Shown: positions 1 through 7,798 of the stretch, piece after piece
How the letters are laid out: every line of letters starts with the position of its first letter
Numbering within the stretch: the first letter of the stretch is position 1
Origin: Candidatus Methanoplasma sp.
Lineage (GTDB): Archaea > Thermoplasmatota > Thermoplasmata > Methanomassiliicoccales > Methanomethylophilaceae
Length of the DNA: 21,758 bases
Direction of reading: 5' to 3'
Assembly (NCBI GenBank): GCA_031288985.1
Contig: JAITQH010000090.1
Location: forward strand, 1 to 21,758
Made by a program: the position numbers and the translations under genes
The notes under the pieces: generated by a model
The model's database searches: none
What the model was told of the DNA's origin: nothing
What the model saw: only the letters and a program-made list of their open reading frames with translations

Positions 1-3000
1 GAAGCCGCAACCTACACCGCGGTCTTCCGCGACGCAGGAGCGGTTTCCGACGGCTACAACGTCACAATCGACGTGACTGTGGGCGGAACGGCGACGTTCA
101 CCGCCCCCGGCGCATCGTCTGCAACGACGGTCACGACCGCAACCGGACCCGTGACGGTCTATCTCGCTCCGGGCCAAACCTTTGCGGTCAGCGCGCACCC
201 CTCCACCGGATACGAGTTCGTAAAGTGGACCAAGGGAGCGACGGATTACAGCAGCATCAGCCTGACAACCACCGTCGCGGACATCGCAGACGCGTACACC
301 GCGGTCTTCCAGACCGAAGGGACGGCCTCCGACGGCTACAACGTGACCATAGCGGCCACGGCCGGAGGATCTGCAACATTCACCGCCCCCGGGACGACCG
401 GCACGATAACCGTGACGGACTCGACCGGACCCATCATCGTCTACCTCGCATTCGGCCAGACGCTCACGGTCAACGCGCACCCTGCCGCCGGATACGAGTT
501 CGTCAAGTGGACCAAGACCTTGGGAGACTTCGGTGCAGTCGGCCTGATAACCACCGCCGCGGACACCGTCGATGCGTACACCGCGAACTTCCAGGCGGAA
601 GGCTCGGCATCCAACGGCTACAACGTGACCATAGCGGCCACGGCCGGAGGATCCGCGACGTTCGCGGCCCCCGGGACGGCGAACGTCATAACAGCGACGA
701 ACTCGACCGGCACCGTCGTCGTCTATCTCACCCCCGGCCAGACCCTTGCGGTCAACGCGCAACCCGACACGGGATTCGAGTTCGTCAGGTGGACCAAGGG
801 CGCGGGAGACTTCGGCGCGGTCGGCCTCATAACGACGACGGCCGATGCCTCCGCAACCTACACCGCGAACTTCCAGACTGAAGGAGCGGTTTCCAACGGC
901 TACAACGTGACCATAGCGGCCACGGCCGGAGGATCTGCAACATTCACCGCTCCCGGGACGACCGGCACGATAACCGTGACGGACTCGACCGGGCCCATCA
1001 TCGTCTACCTCGCACAGGGGCAGACGCTCACGGTCAACGCCTACGCCGACTCCGGATACGAGTTCGTGAAGTGGACCAAGGAGCTTGGGGACTTCAGCGG
1101 CCTCAGCCTCATAACGACCGCCGTCAACGAGTCCGCCGCGTACACCGCGAACTTCCAGACCGAAGGGACGGCCGCCAACGGCTACAACGTGACCATAGCG
1201 GCCACGGTCGGAGGATATGCGGCGTTCACAGCCCCCGGAACGGCGAACACGATAACCGTCACGGCCGCGGCCGGGCCGGTCGTCGTCTACCTCGCATACG
1301 GTCAGACGCTCGCCGTCGATGCGACAGAGACCGTATCAGGATACGCATTCCAGAGATGGGATTCCACCGGAACCCCGTCCTTATACATCACATCCGCCAT
1401 AACGACGACGGTCGACATACCCGCAACCTACACCGCGGTCTTCGCATCCGGCGACACGTACCTCGTGGTCATAGCGTCCAGCGGAAACGGAAGCGCGTCC
1501 GCGATCTACAAGGGCGTAACGTACACCGCAACGCCCGGAAGCCCCAGGTACATAACCGTGGACAGTGGAGACCTCATCACCGCAACGGCAGCGGCCGACA
1601 CGGGATACCAATTCCAAAAGTGGGAATCGACCATAGGCACGGCGGCGTATGCCGTCAGCCAGCCGGTCCTCCCGCTCGATGTCCAGGACATATACACTGT
1701 ATACTTCGAGTCCGCCTCCTCGCCGCCCAACGGCGGCTACCTCGTGACCATAGCGGCCGCGGCGGGCGGAACGGCCTCGTTCGTCGACCCGCTCTCGTCG
1801 CTTGCCGTGACGGTTCCCGCGGGCGGAAGCGCCCAAGTGCACCTGACCGCCGGCCAGACCCTGGCGGTCAACGCGGATCCCAACGCAGGCAATGAGTTCG
1901 TCAGGTGGGCGAAGGGGGTCGGAAGCTACGCCCGCGTCAGCCCGATCACGACCGTTGCGAATGCCTCGGACATATACACCGCGGACTTCCAGACCGAAGG
2001 AACCGTTTCCAACGGCTACAACGTGACCATAGCGGCCGCCGCAGGGGGACGCGTGGAGTTCACCGAACCCGGGTCGGCAAACGTCATAACCGTGACGCAG
2101 GCCGGAGGGCCGGTCGTAGTCTACCTGGCGCAGGGAGAGTCCCTGAGCGCCATCGCCGTCCCGAATTCGGCCCCGAACCAGTTCTGGAAGTGGCAGAACG
2201 GCTCCGCGTTCTTCGCCGACCGCAGCTCGGTGGAGGCCGGCTCGCCGGGCGCGTACACCGCGTTCTTCAACGACTCCTCCATCCCCGCGAACGGATACAC
2301 CATAACCGTGACCGCCGGGATCGGGGGAAGCGCGGACGTGGCGACGCCTTACTCCGGGTCGACGGTGGCCGGCGGAACTTCCGCGGTCTACCATCTCGAC
2401 GCCGGCGCGCACGCCGACGTGAACGCGATTCCGGACGCGGGCTTCGAGTTCCGCCAATGGCTGAGGAACTCGGCATCCCTCGCCCCAGTGGACTACATCG
2501 CATCCATAGCGACCGCCGCCGACGACTACGGCGCGGAGTACGAGGTCGTGTTCCAGGCAGACGGAGGACTGTCCGACGGCTACAACGTTGTGTTCGACGC
2601 AGTCGGATCCGGCCGCATAGAGGTGGACGACGGAACGAATGTCACGACGATCGACGCGTTCACCGGCCCGGCGTACATCTATCTGGCGTCCGGGGCGTCC
2701 CTGTCCGCACGTGCGGTGCCCGATGCCTCCGGAACCTTCAGAGAGTGGACGCAGGATATCGGATCCGGCGAGTCCGTCTACACGGATGCCTCAGGCGCGA
2801 TCACCGTACAAACGGACGTTTCCGCGAAGTACACGGCGTACTTCGTCCTGAACCACGCCGAATCCTACACCGTGACAGGGTCCGCTGACAGCGGATCCGC
2901 CATCACTCCGAGCGGAAGCAGCTCCGTGGCGCGCGGAGGATCCATAACCTTTGAGTTCTCCGCCCTGCCCGGAAATGCGATAACGCAGGTGCTGGTGGAC

Positions 3001-3459
3001 GGAAGCCCCATTGACTTCTCGTCGGGAAGGTACACCTTCCGCGGCGTCTCATCCAACCATTCGATCTCCGTCTTCTCCGCGGATGCCTCGGGAACGCTCC
3101 TGCTGACCGTGGACGTGGAAGGCGGGGAGGGATACCCGGAGTACCACGTGGGTTCGACTCCCTACTCCAGGTTCGGAAGGACGGCCTCGCTGTCCCCCGG
3201 TGCGGATCTGTGGGTGTCGATCGAGATCGCCGACGGATACGAGTTCGTCGGATGGACGGGGTATGTGTCGCAGATGGAGAAGGAAGTGCACATCGGAGAC
3301 CTGCGCACGGACGCGACCCTGACGGCGCACCTGCGCCAGATCTCCGCCGCCGACGGCGAGGGGGCGTCTGCCGACCTGACGCTCGCGGCCGTTGCGGTGC
3401 TGGTGGCCGCGATCTTCGCCATCCTGATCTTCAAATTCGGCTGGAGATCGAAGAAGTGA
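1..3459 (+). CDS. Giant repeat surface protein (InlB B-repeat-like), 5' partial
   Basis: The reading frame is open from base 1 to the TGA at 3457-3459, so the true start lies upstream and at least 1152 residues are present. The visible part is about twelve beta-rich units. The first four are exactly 282 bp (94 residues) apart, beginning near 49, 331, 613 and 895. Later, more diverged units begin near 1177, 1453, 1729, 2011, 2290, 2575, 2863 and 3106. Each of the first ten opens with GYNVTIAA or a variant, has a YLAxGQTL core, a YEFVKWTK tryptophan motif and ends in YTAxFQ. This resembles the divergent InlB B-repeat / Listeria-Bacteroides repeat families. The C-terminus has one hydrophobic helix (about 20 residues of Ala/Leu/Val/Ile) followed by the basic tail WRSKK, so the repeats should face outside. 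Likely role: adhesin-like cell-surface protein; the ligand cannot be told from sequence. Confidence 0.85.
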   Translation, partial: EAATYTAVFRDAGAVSDGYNVTIDVTVGGTATFTAPGASSATTVTTATGPVTVYLAPGQTFAVSAHPSTGYEFVKWTKGATDYSSISLTTTVADIADAYTAVFQTEGTASDGYNVTIAATAGGSATFTAPGTTGTITVTDSTGPIIVYLAFGQTLTVNAHPAAGYEFVKWTKTLGDFGAVGLITTAADTVDAYTANFQAEGSASNGYNVTIAATAGGSATFAAPGTANVITATNSTGTVVVYLTPGQTLAVNAQPDTGFEFVRWTKGAGDFGAVGLITTTADASATYTANFQTEGAVSNGYNVTIAATAGGSATFTAPGTTGTITVTDSTGPIIVYLAQGQTLTVNAYADSGYEFVKWTKELGDFSGLSLITTAVNESAAYTANFQTEGTAANGYNVTIAATVGGYAAFTAPGTANTITVTAAAGPVVVYLAYGQTLAVDATETVSGYAFQRWDSTGTPSLYITSAITTTVDIPATYTAVFASGDTYLVVIASSGNGSASAIYKGVTYTATPGSPRYITVDSGDLITATAAADTGYQFQKWESTIGTAAYAVSQPVLPLDVQDIYTVYFESASSPPNGGYLVTIAAAAGGTASFVDPLSSLAVTVPAGGSAQVHLTAGQTLAVNADPNAGNEFVRWAKGVGSYARVSPITTVANASDIYTADFQTEGTVSNGYNVTIAAAAGGRVEFTEPGSANVITVTQAGGPVVVYLAQGESLSAIAVPNSAPNQFWKWQNGSAFFADRSSVEAGSPGAYTAFFNDSSIPANGYTITVTAGIGGSADVATPYSGSTVAGGTSAVYHLDAGAHADVNAIPDAGFEFRQWLRNSASLAPVDYIASIATAADDYGAEYEVVFQADGGLSDGYNVVFDAVGSGRIEVDDGTNVTTIDAFTGPAYIYLASGASLSARAVPDASGTFREWTQDIGSGESVYTDASGAITVQTDVSAKYTAYFVLNHAESYTVTGSADSGSAITPSGSSSVARGGSITFEFSALPGNAITQVLVDGSPIDFSSGRYTFRGVSSNHSISVFSADASGTLLLTVDVEGGEGYPEYHVGSTPYSRFGRTASLSPGADLWVSIEIADGYEFVGWTGYVSQMEKEVHIGDLRTDATLTAHLRQISAADGEGASADLTLAAVAVLVAAIFAILIFKFGWRSKK
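49..1452 (+). repeat. Five tandem 276-282 bp coding repeats
   Basis: Unit starts at 49, 331, 613, 895 and 1177 are exactly 282 bp apart; the fifth unit is 276 bp. Units two and four are almost identical at DNA level over their first ~120 bases, while unit three between them is more different. That mosaic pattern suggests recombination or gene conversion within the array. Confidence 0.85.
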
Positions 3460-3489
3460 GCGCAGGGCCGCGCACATTCTCAGACAGAT

Positions 3490-3538
3490 CCAAACCATTT
3501 CCCAAAACCATTTCCAAAACCATTTCCAAAACATTTCG
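3490..3538. repeat. 12-bp tandem repeat, about four copies
   Basis: Four near-copies of the unit CAAAACCATTTC run head to tail about 30 bp after the surface-protein stop codon. The first and last copies are slightly degenerate. There are no unique spacers, so it is a simple satellite and not CRISPR. It lies in the 3' untranslated region between the surface gene and the S17e promoter; the function is unknown. Confidence 0.8.
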
Positions 3539-3675
3539 GATGCCTTTTCAAGCCGCCGGCACTCCAACGGTTCGCGGGGCTCCCGAAATGACGGAAAAGA
3601 CCGCAGATCAAAACGGCTCCCCCTGCCGTCTGCATCGGGCGCCATCCGGCGCGGATACAGCCCCGTTCTAATAAA

Positions 3676-3687
3676 CCTTATATAAGG
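3676..3687 (+). promoter_or_regulatory. TATA box of the S17e gene
   Basis: CCTTATATAAGG is a perfect palindrome containing a strong archaeal TATA element. It predicts a start of transcription near 3707-3712, giving a leader of about 10 nt before the ATG at 3721. Confidence 0.7.
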
Positions 3688-3720
3688 GCTATCCTTAATC
3701 GGGTTAAATCGGTGAACGAT

Positions 3721-3912
3721 ATGGGAAGAATAAGACCCACCTACATAAAGAGGGTTGCCATCGAACTCGTCAACAAGTATCCTCAGGCCTTCAGCAAGGA
3801 CTTCGAGGGCAACAAGACGATGGTAAACTCCCTCACAGACGTATCCTCAGTCAAGATGAGGAACAGGATCGCAGGGTACATCACCCGCTACCTTTCCCGC
3901 CCGGAAGTCTGA
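3721..3912 (+). CDS. rps17e: 30S ribosomal protein S17e
   Basis: This 63-residue protein begins MGRIRPTYIKR and carries the S17e signature: a basic N-terminus, a central YPQAFSKDFEGNK segment, and VKMRNRIAGYITRY near the end. S17e belongs to the archaeal/eukaryotic small ribosomal subunit and has no bacterial counterpart. A GTG at 3712 is in frame, but the ATG at 3721 is preferred because family members start at MGxIR and because GGTGA (3711-3715) is then a Shine-Dalgarno sequence at 5-nt spacing. The gene is monocistronic, with its own TATA box at 3676-3687, and is followed by a tRNA gene 38 nt downstream. Confidence 0.95.
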   Translation: MGRIRPTYIKRVAIELVNKYPQAFSKDFEGNKTMVNSLTDVSSVKMRNRIAGYITRYLSRPEV

Positions 3913-3950
3913 AACATCTTAATTGAAACCAATATTTTCCGCACATTGAT

Positions 3951-4027
3951 GCCCGTGTGGGGTAGCCTGGATATCCTGTGAGATTGCGGATCTCTTGACC
4001 TGGATTCGAATTCCAGCACGGGCGCCA
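3951..4027 (+). tRNA. tRNA-Arg (anticodon GCG), CCA encoded
   Basis: The acceptor GCCCGTG (3951-3957) pairs with CACGGGC (4017-4023), followed by discriminator G and an encoded CCA (4025-4027). The anticodon loop is TTGCGGA, giving GCG, which reads CGC/CGU arginine codons; the stem below it has a U-U at its base (27-43). The T arm is CTGGA/TCCAG with loop TTCGAAT. G18-G19-A20 in the D loop agrees with arginine identity. An AT-rich element near 3925-3938 may be its promoter. The encoded CCA abuts, without any gap, the stop codon of the convergent NFACT gene. Confidence 0.92.
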
Positions 4028-5959
4028 TCACTGTTCGTCTGCATCGGGCCGGATCCTTTCCGCCACTTCCACGTCCCCGGGGGGAAGTATCCGCGATATC
4101 TCCTCCTCCGGAACATTGAACTCCTTCGCGATGTCGCCCGCCATCCTTCCGCTCTTGCTGCGGCCCGGGCGTATCTTCATGTAATTGGGGCGGTCTTTGA
4201 AAAGCTCGGCAGGCCCGCACATGACCTTGCGGGATCCTTGGTACTCTATCTCCCCGATCCCCAGCTCCATCGGGATGTGATGCTCGTAGTTCCTCTTGCC
4301 GCGGACTATGAACGCCCCCCTGGGGATGAACTCTCCTGCGTTCGGGGTCTTGCTCACTTGGTCAGGATAGGCCCAGAACGCAGAACCTTCCACCATGGCT
4401 GCCACCCATGCCTTCGACTGAGTGAGCGCGAACATGCAGGCCTCCCTGAGATCCTGCTCGGAGGCCCCTGCGCCGTCTTTGAGGACGACCGACGGAGCCC
4501 CATGCACGTCGGCATGCGCGTAGACGTCCTTCTCTTTCAGATGCTTCTTCACCACGTTGTCGTTGCTGCGGGCATCCCTGCCCGCTATGACCAGTTTTCC
4601 GGACGAGGTGAAGAACCATTTGTATCTCTCGAACCAAAACTGTTTCGTGGGCTGCACCCGGGACTGCGCCAGGACCTTCGCCTTCTCCAGGCCTTTCTCC
4701 CTCTTCTCAAGCTCTGCGACGCTGTCTCTGATGGCGTCCTCGGCGCGTTTTGCCTTTTCGAAGATCTCCTTCCCGCGCCGGTAAATATCGGAAGCGTTGG
4801 CGTCCAGACCCTTTGTGTAGTCCAGCGTGACGCTGACGCCGGCAAACTTTCCCGTAACGCGGGACTTGGAGGGATCTATGTCCGTGACGAACGGTATCTT
4901 CATGGCCCCTTCCCGGAGTTTGTCCCACGTCAGCTTCGAGGACTGCTCGCCAAGCACTTTCAGCAGGTTCGACGCAGCCTGATAGTCGGCATACACCGCA
5001 TCCGCGCGGAGTTTCAGATCTTCCGCCTCCGCCTTGTAGTCATCTACGGTCTCTCTCTGTTTCTCGACCCTCTTCCTGAGTTTCTCAGCCTCAGGATCTA
5101 CGTATGCGGCCTCCTCTTCCTCCCCCGCCTCCCTGATCAAAGCGTCGATGGCCTCGGACATGGTGGAATATTTCCTTCTTTCGAGATCGGAGTGGATCTC
5201 CAGATCAACCGGGGCTATGTCCTCTATCTTTCCGTCTTTGACGAAGACGGTGGGGTCGTTGCTGCCGGCCGCCTGCTCCGCTATGTCTCGCAGCGCGGCA
5301 TACAGCGAATCCACGACATCCTGTCCGGCGTCTTTGGCCGGGGCGGTCTTGTCGGCTCCGGATCTTTTGCAGACCTCTTCCGCATACTGTCCTCCGAGGT
5401 TCACGACGGTGGCAAGGGTCCTCACGGCGTCGGACTCCGACGACAGGAACGCATCCCTGAACTCTTCCGCGGAAGAGGTGATGGGATCGAAGCGCGTCTT
5501 GGGTGTGGAATAATCTTCGCCGGGACGGGTGACGCGATCCCTCCAGGTCCGGTGTATCAGACAGTTCACGATCTTCCCTTCGGACACCAGAAGGACGTTG
5601 CCGCCTCCGAACATCTCGAAAACAAGGGTGTATTCCGCATCGGACTTGAACAGCTCCGTCACTACGACGCGGTCGAATCCGACCTGGACGGTCTTTCCCA
5701 CTCTCGCATTGTCTATGTATTTGCGCAGGAAGGACGCAAAAGACGTTGGGGCATCGGGAGTGTTCGGCTTGGACGGAGCAATGTACAGCCATTTCTTATC
5801 CTTGAAAAAAAGCTCTTTCTTCCCTCCGCCGACGGCATTGATGCGGAACAGGACGTTTCCGGCGCCCCAGTGGAATATCTTGTCCACATGGGAGCCTTCG
5901 AGCGCAGACATCTCGGACACTATCGAGCGCACGTCGAAGGAGCTCATTTCTTTCTTCAT
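4028..5959 (-). CDS. NFACT family protein (Rqc2/RqcH homologue)
   Basis: This 643-residue protein has the full NFACT layout. An N-terminal NFACT-N (FbpA-like) domain carries the Asp-Arg pair at about 96-97 (GFDRV) that is critical in Rqc2/RqcH. A charged coiled coil follows at about 280-320, and the NFACT-R (DUF814) domain starts near residue 445 with WFERYKWFFTSSGKL and continues to a DVYAHADVHGAPS motif. Family knowledge: these proteins bind stalled large ribosomal subunits and recruit tRNA to extend the nascent chain with alanine-rich tails for ribosome quality control. The ATG at 5959 lies about 25 nt after an AT-rich TATA-like element (5981-5990), suggesting a leaderless transcript; an in-frame ATG at 5947 is the alternative start. 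The gene stands alone on this strand. Confidence 0.93.
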   Translation of the reverse strand: MKKEMSSFDVRSIVSEMSALEGSHVDKIFHWGAGNVLFRINAVGGGKKELFFKDKKWLYIAPSKPNTPDAPTSFASFLRKYIDNARVGKTVQVGFDRVVVTELFKSDAEYTLVFEMFGGGNVLLVSEGKIVNCLIHRTWRDRVTRPGEDYSTPKTRFDPITSSAEEFRDAFLSSESDAVRTLATVVNLGGQYAEEVCKRSGADKTAPAKDAGQDVVDSLYAALRDIAEQAAGSNDPTVFVKDGKIEDIAPVDLEIHSDLERRKYSTMSEAIDALIREAGEEEEAAYVDPEAEKLRKRVEKQRETVDDYKAEAEDLKLRADAVYADYQAASNLLKVLGEQSSKLTWDKLREGAMKIPFVTDIDPSKSRVTGKFAGVSVTLDYTKGLDANASDIYRRGKEIFEKAKRAEDAIRDSVAELEKREKGLEKAKVLAQSRVQPTKQFWFERYKWFFTSSGKLVIAGRDARSNDNVVKKHLKEKDVYAHADVHGAPSVVLKDGAGASEQDLREACMFALTQSKAWVAAMVEGSAFWAYPDQVSKTPNAGEFIPRGAFIVRGKRNYEHHIPMELGIGEIEYQGSRKVMCGPAELFKDRPNYMKIRPGRSKSGRMAGDIAKEFNVPEEEISRILPPGDVEVAERIRPDADEQ

Positions 5960-5980
5960 GCATGGGGTTAAGTATGACGG

Positions 5981-5990
5981 AAAAATAAAG
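5981..5990 (-). promoter_or_regulatory. TATA element of the NFACT gene
   Basis: On the minus strand this reads CTTTATTTTT and lies about 25 nt before the ATG at 5959, the spacing expected for a leaderless archaeal promoter. Confidence 0.5.
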
Positions 5991-6014
5991 GTTCTTAAGG
6001 CGGACTGCGGAAAG

Positions 6015-6023
6015 GTTTATCAA
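6015..6023 (+). promoter_or_regulatory. Probable promoter of tRNA-Thr
   Basis: GTTTATCAA lies about 30 nt before the tRNA 5' end in an otherwise GC-rich stretch and fits an archaeal TATA element. Confidence 0.4.
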
Positions 6024-6050
6024 TCATGTTTTGTTTGTCCGAATAAGCAG

Positions 6051-6125
6051 GCCGCTGTGGCTAAGGGGTATAGCGACGCCTTGGTAAGGCGTAGGTCGTG
6101 GGTTCGATTCCCATCAGCGGCTCCA
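6051..6125 (+). tRNA. tRNA-Thr (anticodon GGT), CCA encoded
   Basis: The acceptor GCCGCTG (6051-6057) pairs with CAGCGGC (6115-6121), followed by discriminator T and an encoded CCA (6123-6125). The D arm GCTA/TAGC, anticodon stem ACGCC/GGCGT and loop TTGGTAA are all intact; the anticodon GGT reads ACC/ACU threonine codons. The T arm is GTGGG/CCCAT with loop TTCGATT. No intron is seen. Confidence 0.95.
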
Positions 6126-6307
6126 TTTCTCTTTCGTTCGGGGTGTTGGCGGAGGTTTGTACGCGTCACGCCGCCGAACGAATTCTTCATGCATTCTTGT
6201 GTTCGGGGTTCGCAGTGCGCCAGGCGGTCCGTTGCGGTTTCGGCGTGTTTGAAGATTCGGCCGCTGTGCGCCGACGGCCGTCTGCGCAGGCTGTTCGGAC
6301 AATATTG

Positions 6308-6321
6308 AAACCAATTGGTTT
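6308..6321. promoter_or_regulatory. Palindromic putative operator, site 1
   Basis: AAACCAATTGGTTT is a perfect 14-bp palindrome. Its centre is 29 bp (nearly three helical turns) from that of a second related palindrome, and both lie just upstream of the ATPase TATA element, which suggests cooperative binding of a dimeric regulator. The regulator is unknown. Confidence 0.55.
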
Positions 6322-6335
6322 TGAAAAAATAATTT

Positions 6336-6351
6336 GAAACTGATTAGTTTC
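6336..6351. promoter_or_regulatory. Palindromic putative operator, site 2
   Basis: GAAACTGATTAGTTTC has perfect 6-bp arms (GAAACT/AGTTTC) around a 4-nt centre. It matches site 1 in the pattern GAAAC-N6-GTTT and sits about 10 bp upstream of the TATA element. Confidence 0.55.
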
Positions 6352-6360
6352 ATAACGGTG

Positions 6361-6371
6361 CATTATTATAC
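6361..6371 (+). promoter_or_regulatory. TATA element of the ATPase gene
   Basis: CATTATTATAC lies about 25 nt before the ATG at 6392, consistent with a leaderless transcript starting at or next to that ATG. Confidence 0.5.
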
Positions 6372-6391
6372 GCGCATGATCATTGCCTCTC

Positions 6392-7774
6392 ATGGTTCGT
6401 TTCATCGGCAGAACAAAGGAACTCAGATATCTGGAGGACGCGTATGCCGAACCGGGATTTCACACATGCGCCGTGTACGGACGCCGCCGCATAGGAAAAA
6501 GTTCGCTCATAAGAGAATTCTGCAGAGGCAAACGCGCAATTTACATACAGTTCGTGGAAAATTCGGAAGAAGTCAACATAGATCTCATAAGGTCGGCGAT
6601 CACCGACCTGGAGGGCAGGGATCCGGGGGAGTTTGAGAACCTGCTCCGCGCCCTTCGCTGTCTGGCGGACCTATGCGGGGCGGACAAGACCATTCTGGTA
6701 TTCGATGAGTTCCCGTTTCTCGCGGCGGGCTCAAAGTGCGCCCCATCGGCGCTTCAGCATCTGATCGACATTGAGCTGAGAGACACCGAGACATTCCTGA
6801 TCGTCTGCGGCTCGTCCATTCGTTCGATGAAAGACGAGACAGAGGACCCCAAGCGGCCTTTGTACGGAAGATTTCCTGTGCGCATAAAACTGGAACCTCT
6901 GTCCCCCGGAGAATGCAGAGAGTTCCATCCGAACATGTCCGATATCGATGTCATGAAGACATACCTTGCAGTGGGAGGCATACCGTATTATCACGAGATG
7001 ATGAACTGCGACACCTTCGAGGACTGCATAATCAAGAACTTCGCGGCGTTTCCGGCGCCGCTGTCGGACGAGGCCGCCGCGATCATAGATCGGGAACTGT
7101 CCCCGGCGTCTACGCACTCTTCGATCGCATCGTTCCTTGCAAAGGGAACCAACCGCATAAAGGATCTGTCGGAGAAAGTGAAGATATCGGAACAGGCTTG
7201 CGGCAGATATCTCAGGGACATGGAGGAAATAGGCCTTGTGGAGAGGATAAAACCCATGGCCGATGCGCCCAAGCGCCCGTTGTTCAGAATAAGGGACAAC
7301 CTGATGCATTTCTACTATGGGGCCATAGAGAGGCGGTCATCGATCCTGAAAACAAGCGATCCCCGCGCCGTATACAAAATGCTCGAGCACGATATCGATG
7401 CATGCCTCGGCATTGCATTCGAATGCGTATGCTCCGATCACATCGTGCGCAGCATGCTTTGCAAGGAGATCGGAAAATGGTGGGGGCGTGCAGGCGGGGA
7501 GGACAGGGACGTGGACATAATCGCCGCGGTTTACGAAAGCGATCATGAGGCGGCCCTGTTCTGCGAGTGCAAGTTCCGGCGCAGACCCACAGGCGTCGGT
7601 GCATTCGCAAGGCTGAAAGACACATCCGATCACGTCAGGGGTTTGAACAGCAACCGCAGGTTCGTGATATTCTCGGCATCCGGGTTCGACGACGACCTGA
7701 CGGATCTGGCCGAGCGGTCCGACGGCGCTTCAAAGATCATACTGATCGGTCTGAACGATCTGTACCGAGCCTGA
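6392..7774 (+). CDS. Archaeal ATPase with DUF234 nuclease-like C-terminus
   Basis: 460 residues from the ATG at 6392; an in-frame TTG at 6383 is less likely given the TATA spacing and the usual MVRFIGRxKEL start of the family. The N-terminal AAA/STAND-like ATPase domain has Walker A GRRRIGKSS at about 30-38, Walker B ILVFDEFPFLA near 95-105 and a sensor-like VCGSS. A winged-helix region near 255-290 (LSEKVKISEQACGRYLRDMEEIGLV) follows. The C-terminal DUF234-type region has DVDIIAA followed by ECKFRR, the Asp...Glu-x-Lys pattern of PD-(D/E)XK nucleases. Such ATPases occur in many copies in some archaea and no firm role is known; defence, mobile-element or toxin-like roles are speculation. The two palindromes upstream imply specific regulation. 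Confidence 0.88.
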   Translation: MVRFIGRTKELRYLEDAYAEPGFHTCAVYGRRRIGKSSLIREFCRGKRAIYIQFVENSEEVNIDLIRSAITDLEGRDPGEFENLLRALRCLADLCGADKTILVFDEFPFLAAGSKCAPSALQHLIDIELRDTETFLIVCGSSIRSMKDETEDPKRPLYGRFPVRIKLEPLSPGECREFHPNMSDIDVMKTYLAVGGIPYYHEMMNCDTFEDCIIKNFAAFPAPLSDEAAAIIDRELSPASTHSSIASFLAKGTNRIKDLSEKVKISEQACGRYLRDMEEIGLVERIKPMADAPKRPLFRIRDNLMHFYYGAIERRSSILKTSDPRAVYKMLEHDIDACLGIAFECVCSDHIVRSMLCKEIGKWWGRAGGEDRDVDIIAAVYESDHEAALFCECKFRRRPTGVGAFARLKDTSDHVRGLNSNRRFVIFSASGFDDDLTDLAERSDGASKIILIGLNDLYRA

Positions 7775-7798
7775 ACCCCCCGCGCTTCCGGCGGACTG

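Larger units (their letters stand above)
6126..6391. other. Intergenic region upstream of the ATPase gene
   Basis: 266 bases. The first ~175 are GC-rich and I see no gene in them. The last ~90 are AT-rich and hold two palindromes (6308-6321 and 6336-6351) and a TATA element (6361-6371), listed separately. Confidence 0.6.

Noticed and set aside
3490..3538. Possible CRISPR array
   Set aside because: The 12-bp units are directly adjacent with no spacers, and no cas genes are present.
3995..5971. Long plus-strand open frame of ~650 codons across the NFACT gene
   Set aside because: It is the antisense of a clear NFACT gene with diagnostic domains, and it runs into a tRNA. GC-rich DNA opens such shadow frames.
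6251..6259. Copy of the first nine bases of tRNA-Thr downstream of it
   Set aside because: Nine bases only, no further tRNA structure; too short to call an attachment site or duplicated tRNA end.
3922..6315. Shared 12-mer ATTGAAACCAAT at 3922-3933 and 6304-6315
   Set aside because: Only the second copy is part of a palindrome; the first lies in the AT-rich tRNA promoter and has no matching arm, so a common operator is not supported.
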